A stretch of 64,000 nt of DNA from Elymus sibiricus. Taxonomy: Eukaryota; Streptophyta; Magnoliopsida; Poales; Poaceae. Position 1 is the stretch's first letter, and each line of letters begins with the position of its first letter. Of the stretch, positions 56,468 through 64,000 are shown piece by piece. The notes beneath the pieces were generated by a model. The model did no database searches, was not told the origin of the DNA, and worked only from the letters and a program-made list of their open reading frames with translations. The stretch is taken from positions 396,641,630-396,705,629 of the forward strand of contig CM077668.1 of assembly GCA_039707655.1 (NCBI GenBank), read 5' to 3'. A program made the position numbers and the translations under genes.

Positions 56468-59400
56468 TTACATTGTAATGAATCGAACACCCATGCAGTT
56501 CTGGTGTTGTTCATGTTTAGCCCTTGGAAGAGGTTTAGTCATCGGATCTGCAACATTTAGATCCGTGTGTACTTTGCAAATATTTATGTCGTCCTCCTTG
56601 ATGTAATCGCGGATGGAATTGAAACGTCGCTTTATGTGTCTGGTCCTCTTGTGAAATCTTGGTTCCTTGGCTAGAGCAATGGCACCAGTATTATCACAAA
56701 ACAGAGTCATTGGGTTAAGCGCACTAGGCACTACTCCAAGATCTGTCATGAACTCCTTCATCCAGACACCTTCCTTCGCCGCCTCCGAGGCAGCGTTGTA
56801 CTCCGCTTCGCATGTAGAATCAGCTACCACGCTTTGCTTGGAACTGCACCAGCTAACCGCACCCCCATTAAGAATAAATACGTATCCGGTTTGCGACTTA
56901 GAGTCATCCGGATCAGTGTCAAAGCTTGCATCGACGTAACCCTTTACGACGAGCTCTTGATCACCTCCATAAACGAGAAACATGTCCTTAGTCCTTTTCA
57001 GGTACTTCAGGATATTCTTGACCGCCGTCCAGTGTTCCATTCCTGGATCACTTTGAAACCTTCCGACCATACTTATGGCAAGGCTGACATCGGGTCTTGT
57101 GCACAGCATTGCATACATGATAGAGCCTATGGCCGAAGCATAGGGGATGACACTCATCTTTTCTCTATCTTCTGCAGTCACTGGGCATTGAGTCTTACTC
57201 AACTTCACACCTTGCAATACAGGCAAGAACCCCTTCTTGGACTGATCCATTTTGAACTTCTTCAAAACTTTGTCAAGGTATGTGCTTTGTGAAAGTCCTA
57301 TCAAACGTCTCGATCTATCTCTATAGATCTTGATGCCTAATATGAAAGCAGCTTCTCCTAGGTCCTTCATTGAAAAACTCTTGTTCAAATATTCCTTTAT
57401 GCTTTCCTGCATTTCTATATTGTTTCCAATCAGCAATATGTCATCCACATATAATATTAGAAACGCTATAGAGCTCCCACTCACTTTCTTGTAAATACAA
57501 GCTTCTCCGTAAACTTGTATAAACTCGAACGCTTTGATCACCTCATCAAAACGAAGATTCCAACTCCGAGATGCTTGCACCAGTCCATAAATGGATCGCT
57601 GGAGTTTGCAAACTTTGTCAGCATTCTCTGGATCGACAAAACCTTCTGGTTGCATCATATACAACTCTTCCTTACGGTAACCGTTAAGGAACGCTGTTTT
57701 GACATCCATCTGCCAAATTTCATAATCGAAAAAGGCAGCTATTGCTAACATGATTCTGACGGACTTAAGCATCGCTACGGGTGAGAAGGTCTCATCGTAG
57801 TCAACTCCTTGAACTTGTGAAAAACCCTTTGCCACAAGTCGAGCTTTATAGACGGTGACATTACCGTCCGCGTCCGTCTTCCTCTTAAAGATCCATTTGT
57901 TCTGAATGGCCTTACGCCCTTCAGGTAATACTTCCAAAGTCCATACTTTGTTTTCATACATGGATCCCATCTCGGATTTCATGGCCTCTAACCACTTCTC
58001 GGAATCCGGGCCCATCATCGCTTCTCCATAGCTCGTAGGTTCATCGTTGTCTAACAACATGACCTCTAAGACAGGGTTGCCGTACCACTCGGGAGCAGTA
58101 CGCGTCCTTGTCGACCTACGAGGTTCGATAGCAACTTGATCCAAAGTTTCATGATCATCATCATTAACTTCCTCTTCAGCTAATGTAGGCTCCACAGAAA
58201 CAACTTTCTGCGCTGCGCTACTCTCAGGTTGAAGTAAAGGTTCAACAACCTCATCAAGTTCTATCTTCCTCCCACTCAATTCTTTCGAGAGAAACTCTTT
58301 CTCAAGAAATGTTCCGTTTTTAGCGACAAACACTTTGCCTTCGGATCTGAGGTAGAAGGTATACCCAACTGTCTCTTTTGGGTATCCTATGAAGACGCAT
58401 TTCTCCGCTTTGGGTTCCAGCTTTTCAGGCTGAAGCTTTTTGACATAAGCATCACATCCCCAAACTTTAAGAAACGACAGCTTTGGCTTCTTGCCAAACC
58501 AAAGTTCATATGGCGTCATCTCAACGGATTTCGATGGTGCCCTATTTAAAGTGAATGCAGCTGTCTCTAATGCATAACCCCAAAACGATAGTGGCAAATC
58601 GGCAAGAGACATCATAGATCGCACCATATCCAATAAGGTTCGATTACGACGTTCGGACACACCATTACGCTGTGGTGTTCCAGGCGGTGTCAATTGTGAA
58701 ACAATTCCACACTGTCTTAAGTGACTGCCAAACTCATAACTCAGATATTCTCCTCCTCGATCAGATCGTAGGAATTTAATCTTCTTGTTACGATGATTCT
58801 CAACTTCACTCTGAAATTGTTTGAACTTTTCAAATGTTTCAGACTTGTGTTTCATTAAGTAAATATACCCATATCTACTTAAGTCATCAGTGAAGGTGAG
58901 AAAATAACGATAACCACCACGCGCCTCAATACTCATCGGACCACACACATCAGTATGTATGATTTCCAATAAGTCACTTGCCCGTTCCATTGTTCCAGAG
59001 AACGGTGTTTTAGTCATCTTGCCCATGAGGCATGGCTCACATGTGTCAAGTGATTCAAAATCAAGTGACTCCAAAAGTCCATCAGCATGGAGCTTCCTCA
59101 TGCGTTTTACGCCAATATGACCTAAACGGCAGTGCCACAAGAAAGTGGTATTATCATTATCAATTCTACATCTTTTGGCATCAATGTTATGAACATGTGT
59201 ATCATTACTGTCGAGATTAAATAAGAATAAACCCCTCACATTGGGTGCATGACCATAAAAGATATTACTCATATAAATAGAACAACCATTATTCTCTGAT
59301 TTAAATGAGTAACCGTCTCGCAATAAACAAGATCCAGATATAATGTTCATGCTTAACGCAGGCACCAAATAACACTTATTTAGGTTCATCACTAATCCCG

Positions 59401-60451
59401 ACGGTAATCGAAGAGCGAGCGTGCCAACGGCGATCACATCAACCTTGGAACCATTTCCCACGCGCATCGTCACTTCGTCCTTTGCCAGCCTCCGTCTATT
59501 CCGCAGTTCCTGTTTTGAGTTGCAAATATGAGCAACCGCACCGGTATCAAATACCCAGGCACTACAACGAGAGTTGGTAAGGTACACATCAATAACATGT
59601 ATATCATATATACCTTGTTTGTTGTTGGCCGCCTTCTTGTCAGCCAAATACTTGGGGCAATTCCGCTTCCAGTGTCCAGTTCCCTTGCAATGAAAACACA
59701 CAGTTTCTGGTTTGGGTCCAGCCTTGGGTTTCTTCACGAGAGGAGCAACTGCTTTGCCACTCTTCTTGGAGTTACCCTTCTTACCCTTGCCATTTTTCTT
59801 GAAACTAGTGGTTTTATTGACCATCAACACTTGATGCTCCTTCTGAATTTCAGACTCAGCGGCTTTCAGCATCGCAAACAGCTCGGCGACTGACTTGTTC
59901 ATCCCGTGCATGTTATAGTTCAACACGAAGCTCTTGTAGCTAGGTGGCAATGATTGAAGAACTCTGTCAGTGATAGCCTCTGGCGGAAGGGGCATCCCTA
60001 ACTCAGCCAGACGGGTGGAGTACCCAGACATTCTGAGCACGTGATCACTGATAGACCCGTTCTCCTCCATCTTGCAAGCATAGAATTTATCGGAGATCTC
60101 ATATCTCTCGATCCGGGCATTCTTCTGAAAGATAAACTTCAACTCCTGGAACATCTCATATGCTCCATGACGTTCAAAACGTCTTTGAAGTCCCGGTTCT
60201 AAGCCATACAACATTGCACATTGAACTATTGAGTAATCATCAGAACGAGCCTGCCAGGCGTTCACAACGTCTAGAGACTCAACTGGAGCGGGTGGATCAC
60301 CAAGCGGTGCATCAAGGACATAAGCCTTCTGGGAAGCCGTAAGGATAATCCTTAGATTACGGGCCCAGTCCACAAAGTTACTTCCATCATCTTTCAACTT
60401 AGCTTTCTCTAGGAACGCATTAAAATTCAGGGGTGCTACTGCGCGAGCCAT
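56468..60451 (-). CDS. Copia Gag-Pol polyprotein, element C (intact, 1327 aa)
   Basis: Same length and domain order as the protein of A, ATG at 60451. Knuckle CFHCKGTGHWKRNC, protease FDTGAVAHICN, integrase HCRLGHIGVKRM and RSDRGGEY, RT YVDDILLIG, RNase H DASFDTDP. Differences from A include NGYRKEELY for NGYLKEELY in RT and EAEYNAAS for EAEYIAAS in RNase H. The latter changes a conserved hydrophobic position and might weaken RNase H. It ends VRFITM as in B. All catalytic acidic residues I can identify are present. Confidence 0.95.
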   Translation of the reverse strand: MARAVAPLNFNAFLEKAKLKDDGSNFVDWARNLRIILTASQKAYVLDAPLGDPPAPVESLDVVNAWQARSDDYSIVQCAMLYGLEPGLQRRFERHGAYEMFQELKFIFQKNARIERYEISDKFYACKMEENGSISDHVLRMSGYSTRLAELGMPLPPEAITDRVLQSLPPSYKSFVLNYNMHGMNKSVAELFAMLKAAESEIQKEHQVLMVNKTTSFKKNGKGKKGNSKKSGKAVAPLVKKPKAGPKPETVCFHCKGTGHWKRNCPKYLADKKAANNKQGIYDIHVIDVYLTNSRCSAWVFDTGAVAHICNSKQELRNRRRLAKDEVTMRVGNGSKVDVIAVGTLALRLPSGLVMNLNKCYLVPALSMNIISGSCLLRDGYSFKSENNGCSIYMSNIFYGHAPNVRGLFLFNLDSNDTHVHNIDAKRCRIDNDNTTFLWHCRLGHIGVKRMRKLHADGLLESLDFESLDTCEPCLMGKMTKTPFSGTMERASDLLEIIHTDVCGPMSIEARGGYRYFLTFTDDLSRYGYIYLMKHKSETFEKFKQFQSEVENHRNKKIKFLRSDRGGEYLSYEFGSHLRQCGIVSQLTPPGTPQRNGVSERRNRTLLDMVRSMMSLADLPLSFWGYALETAAFTLNRAPSKSVEMTPYELWFGKKPKLSFLKVWGCDAYVKKLQPEKLEPKAEKCVFIGYPKETVGYTFYLRSEGKVFVAKNGTFLEKEFLSKELSGRKIELDEVVEPLLQPESSAAQKVVSVEPTLAEEEVNDDDHETLDQVAIEPRRSTRTRTAPEWYGNPVLEVMLLDNDEPTSYGEAMMGPDSEKWLEAMKSEMGSMYENKVWTLEVLPEGRKAIQNKWIFKRKTDADGNVTVYKARLVAKGFSQVQGVDYDETFSPVAMLKSVRIMLAIAAFFDYEIWQMDVKTAFLNGYRKEELYMMQPEGFVDPENADKVCKLQRSIYGLVQASRSWNLRFDEVIKAFEFIQVYGEACIYKKVSGSSIAFLILYVDDILLIGNNIEMQESIKEYLNKSFSMKDLGEAAFILGIKIYRDRSRRLIGLSQSTYLDKVLKKFKMDQSKKGFLPVLQGVKLSKTQCPVTAEDREKMSVIPYASAIGSIMYAMLCTRPDVSLAISMVGRFQSDPGMEHWTAVKNILKYLKRTKDMFLVYGGDQELVVKGYVDASFDTDPDDSKSQTGYVFILNGGAVSWCSSKQSVVADSTCEAEYNAASEAAKEGVWMKEFMTDLGVVPSALNPMTLFCDNTGAIALAKEPRFHKRTRHIKRRFNSIRDYIKEDDINICKVHTDLNVADPMTKPLPRAKHEQHQNCMGVRFITM

Positions 60452-61732
60452 GATCTACAATATAAATATAGCAAAGACAACTTAGACTATTGTTCTAGAT
60501 AATGAGTTTAGTTAATCATATTACTTAAAAACTCCCACTCAAATTGACATCCCTCCGGTCATTCGAGTATAACATGATCCAAATCCACCAACTCAAGTCC
60601 GATCATCACGTGAGTTGAGGTGGTTTCAATGGTGAACATCTTCATGTTGATCATATCTACTATATGACTCATGTTCGACCTTTCGGTCTCTTGTGTTCTG
60701 AGGCCATGTCTGTACATGCTAGGCTCGTCAAGTTTAACCCGAGTGTTCCGCACGTGTAACATGGCTTACACCCGTTGTATGCGAACGTAGAGTCTATCAC
60801 ACCCGATCATCACGGCGTGTCTCGAAACGACGAACTTTCGCAACGGTGCACACTTGGGGAGAACACAATTTTATCTTGAAATTTAAGTGAGGGATCACCT
60901 TATAATGCTACCGTCGTCCTAAGCAAAATAAGATGCATAAAAGGATTAACATCACATGCAAATCATAAGTGACATGATATGGCCATGAACTTGTGCTTTT
61001 GATCTCCATCTCCAAAGCACCGGCATGATCTCCATCGTCACCGGCATGACACCATGATCTCCATCATCTTGATCTCCATCAACGTGTCGCCATAAGGTTG
61101 TCGCGCCGACTGTTGCTTCCACGACTATTGCTAACGTTTAGCGATAAAGTAAAGCATTACATAGCGCTTAATGATTGACACGCAGGTCATACAATAATTA
61201 AAGACAACTCTATGGCTCCTGCCAGTTGCCGTACTCATTGACATGCAAGTCGTGATATTCTATACAACACATGATCATCTCATACATCACATATATCTCA
61301 TCATGTAATTGGCCATATCATATCACATCATACCCTGCAAAAACAAGTTAGACGTCCTCTAATTGTTGTTGCAAATTTTACGTGGCTGCTACGGGTTTGC
61401 AAGAACCGTTCTTACCTACGCAAAACCACAACGTGGTGTAGTGATTGCTTTTTGATCTTCTAAAAGAACCCTCTTCATTGAAATCGATTCAACTAAAGTG
61501 AGAGAGACAGACACCCACTAGCCATCTTTATGCAACGAAGTTACATGTCAGTTGAAGGAACCTGTCTCGCGTAAGTGTACGCGTAATGTCGGTCCGGGCC
61601 GCTTCATCTCACAGTACCGCCGAATCAAATATCAACTAGTAACGGCAAGCAATATGTATACACCCACGCCCACAACTCGTTTGTGTTCTACTCGAGATCT
61701 CATCTACGCATAGACCTGGCTCATGATGCCAT
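60452..61732 (-). other. Leader of element C
   Basis: Collinear with the leader of A, 1.28 kb, no long frame. GATCTCCATC repeats at about 61010-61085. The altered primer site TGGCATCATGAGCCA ends at 61731. Confidence 0.6.
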
Positions 61733-63557
61733 TGTTGGGGAACGTTGCATGGGAAAGAAAAATTTTCCTACGCACACACAAGATCTATCCATGGTGATGA
61801 GCATCTACGAGAGGGAGAGTGAATCTACATACCCTTGTAGATCGCTAAGCGGAAGCGTTAATAAACGCGGTTGATGTAGTCGAACGTCTTCGCGATCCAA
61901 ATCGCCGAGCATCCCGCGATCCAATCACGATCCTTCCGATCTAGTGCCGAACGGACGGCACCTCCGCGTTCAACACACGTACGGCTTGATGACGCCTTCA
62001 CCTCCTCGATCCAGCGAGCGATGGTGAAGTAGTGGTTGAGTTCCAGCAGCACGACGGCGTGGTGATGGTGGTGAGGAACAATCTCTGCAGGGCTTCGCCA
62101 AGCACTACGGAGATTATGACGGAGGAACTAGAGGGTTAGGGTTGCCGCACACGGCTTGGGGAAATCTTGATGTGTCCCGTGTGCTAGCCCTGCCCCTCTA
62201 TTTATATGTTGAGCCTTGGGGTCTAAACTTGGAGTAAAAGCCTCCTCCAGGTCGGTTTTGCCCGCACAAGGTCGGTTTGGCCCGCAGGGAAAGAGTCCAA
62301 CTCGGACCCCTGCCGAATCGTGCACAGCCGCACACAAGCGGTAGTACCGCTTCACACAAGCGGTAGTACCGCTCGGGCGGTAGTACCGCTTCACACAAGC
62401 GGTAGTACCGCTTACGCGGCAGCAAAACTACTTTTTGCACTTTCCAATACCTCGTGGGCTTTATCCCTTTGGCCCATATAAAGTGTTGCTGCACCCGAAC
62501 ACTTCGGTAAACATCCGGAACCCATTCCGGTGAACTCCGGAACTCTTTCGGAGATCAAAACACTATTATCACATATATCAATCTTTACCTCCGGACTATT
62601 CCGGAGATCCTCGTCATGTCCGGGATCTTATCCGGGACTCCGAACAACCTTCGGTCACCAACATAATAACTCAACTATACTAATCGTCACCAAACGTTAA
62701 GTGTGTAGACCCTGCGGGTTCGAGAACTATGTAGACATGACCGAGACACCTCTATGGCCAATAACCAATAGCGGGACCTGGATGCCCATATTGGCTCCTA
62801 CATATTCTACGAAGATCTTTATCGGTCGAACCTCTATGTCAAGGATTCAGTTAATCCCGTATGTTGTTCCCTTTGTTCTTCGGTATGTTACTTGCCCGAG
62901 ATTCGATCGTCGGTATCTCTATACCTAGTTCAATCTCGTTACCGGCAAGTCTCTTTACTCGTTCCATAATACAAGATCCTGTGGCTAACTCTTTAGTCAC
63001 TTTGCTTGCAAGGCTCAATGTGATGTTGTATTACCGAGTGGGCCCTGAGATACCTCTCCGTCACACGGAGTAACAAATCCCAGTCTTGATCCATGCCAAC
63101 CCAACAGACACCCTCGGAGATACCTGTAGAGCACCTTTATAGTCACCCAGTTACGTTGCGACGTTTGATACACACAAGGTATTCCTCCGGTGTTAGTGAG
63201 TTGCATGATCTCATGGTCAAAGGAACAGATACTTGACATGCAGAAAACAATAGCAATAAACTGACACGATCAAATGCTACGTTTACAGTTTGGGTCTTGT
63301 CCATCACACCATTCTCCTAATGATGTGATCCCGTTATCAAATGACATCTCATGTCAATGGCTAGGAAACCTTAACCATCTTTGATCAACAAGCTAGTCAA
63401 CTAGAGGCTTACTAGGGACACAGTGTTGTCTATGCACCCACACATGTATTTGAGTTTCCAATCAATACAATTATAGCATGGATAATAAACGATTATCATG
63501 AACAAGGAAATATAATAATAACCAATTTATTATTGCCTCTAGGGCATATTTCCAACA
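61733..63557 (-). repeat. 5' LTR of element C
   Basis: 1825 bp, TATA box 62206-62199, four palindrome units. Confidence 0.95.
62337..62412. repeat. Palindrome array in the C 5' LTR (4 units)
   Basis: Four units containing CGGTAGTACCG. The two-unit block with the TGGGCGG linker seen in the other LTR is missing. Confidence 0.95.
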
Positions 63558-64000
63558 TGCTCGTCACAGAGAAGTCCTGCTCTCCATGTGCACTCCGATG
63601 TAGAACCCGGTCTCGAACTGGAAGAAGAGGTCCACGTGCAGGTGTATGACCTCCAACAGCAAGCCAATCGATACCTGCCGGCATCTGAGTCCTGCGCGGG
63701 TAAAGGATGTACTCTGGATGTATCCCTGCACGAACAGCTGGAAGCAACTATGTCGTAGCATCGTAGAGACGAGCTCGAGTGGCAAACAACTCGACGGCAA
63801 GAGCCCGGGCAGTGCGATCCAGAGCCTGTGTGCACTGAATCAAAACCTACGGGTCATATCGACGACTCTCGTAAGGGGCACAGATAGCGGTGTAGTATCC
63901 GGTAGCATCTCCAGCAGGTGCATACGGGATGTATCGGAACTCGGACTCATCCAAGCGACTATGCTCTCCACGGAGACGTGCGACAGCAGAGTAGGCAGCA

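Larger units (their letters stand above)
54555..63557 (-). mobile_element. Element C: complete young Ty1/Copia retrotransposon
   Basis: 9003 bp with TGCTC duplications (54550-54554, 63558-63562). 5' LTR 63557-61733 (1825 bp), 3' LTR 56417-54555 (1863 bp); most of the length difference is two palindrome units. About ten substitutions separate the LTRs by eye. The polyprotein is intact and differs from that of A at a few residues. It is inserted upstream of gag in element G. Confidence 0.95.
54497..63999 (-). pseudogene. Upstream extra frame of element G, unknown function, split by C
   Basis: From the window edge (63999) to 63563 one minus-strand frame stays open for about 145 codons except for two TAG codons. 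After element C it continues from 54554 to a TGA at 54499-54497. The product is Arg/Ala/Tyr-rich (ARLRGEHSRLDESEFRYIPY, ALDRTARALAVELFATRARL, LYPRRTQMPAGIDW). No Gag, protease or RT motif is visible. It lies 5' of gag in the sense direction, where some plant Gypsy elements carry additional ORFs. The start is outside the window. Steady frame use over the whole stretch suggests real coding; function is unknown. Confidence 0.55.
13511..64000 (-). mobile_element. Element G: Ty3/Gypsy (chromovirus-like) retrotransposon, nested, 5' end outside window
   Basis: Read on the minus strand: extra upstream frame (63999-63563 plus 54554-54497), gag-pol (54244-49811), polypurine tract (49790-49775), 3' LTR (49774-13511). 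The LTR starts TGTAACACCCCC and ends GGGGGCGTCACA. It is interrupted by T, CACTA, B (with A) and C. The base before the LTR is preceded by CATAG, the presumed 5-bp duplication; its partner lies beyond the window. Domain order PR-RT-RNaseH-INT and a C-terminal chromodomain-like segment place it with Tekay/Del-type chromoviruses. The 5' LTR and primer-binding site are not in view. Confidence 0.85.

Overview
The window is plant nuclear DNA from a large, repeat-rich grass genome. The repeat types and LTR sequences (Copia LTRs starting TGTTGGAAATATGCCC, a CACTA element with TTTGCCGTCTGC subterminal repeats) point to the Triticeae (wheat, Aegilops, barley, rye); the species cannot be fixed. Nearly everything is transposable-element DNA. 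The only host-type genes are two related, broken F-box genes. No rRNA, convincing tRNA, CRISPR or bacterial feature was seen. LAYOUT. 1-5.6 kb: a decayed Mutator-like (MULE) transposase gene on the minus strand with five in-frame amber stops and two frameshifts. 5.6-11.3 kb: two F-box gene copies on the minus strand, a LINE 3' remnant between them, and a 2.3-kb internally deleted hAT element (8651-10991, 8-bp target duplication) splitting the second copy. 11.3-13.5 kb: a composite tandem repeat array of unknown identity. 13,511 to the window end: a Ty3/Gypsy chromovirus-like retrotransposon (G) on the minus strand, swollen by later insertions. Its 3' LTR (about 4.1 kb of real sequence) now covers 13,511-49,774. 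That LTR carries, in order, a 7.5-kb LTR element without pol (T, 14,550-22,016), a 7.0-kb CACTA element on the plus strand (22,974-29,993) and a Copia element (B, 31,248-48,937). B is itself split by a younger Copia (A, 34,609-43,629). G's internal region (49,775 onward) holds a near-complete gag-pol with two nonsense codons and is split upstream of gag by Copia C (54,555-63,557). Beyond C lies part of an extra frame upstream of G's gag. HOW IT FITS TOGETHER. Each insertion is bounded by matching target-site duplications (T CCCAC; CACTA AAG; B GCACC; A TGTCT; C TGCTC; hAT CCTAGACG), so the order of events can be read directly. LTR pairs compared by eye give the same order: T and B differ at roughly 2% of sites, C about 0.5%, A about 0.3%. 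A and C each keep an uninterrupted 1327-codon Gag-Pol frame with all Copia domains, so either could be mobile or recently so. Older elements decay mostly through TAG stops where a CAG codon is expected or plausible, as deamination of methylated CHG sites would give. POINTS OF MOST INTEREST. (i) Two adjacent inverted repeats upstream of the CACTA transposase could fold as hairpin RNAs; most arm differences in the larger one remain G-U pairs. (ii) A palindromic repeat array lies just upstream of the TATA box in the A and C LTRs, with 6 versus 4 units in the two LTRs of C. (iii) G has an upstream open frame of unknown function. (iv) T contains six copies of its polypurine-tract-like motif and a set of GGGATGCC hairpins.
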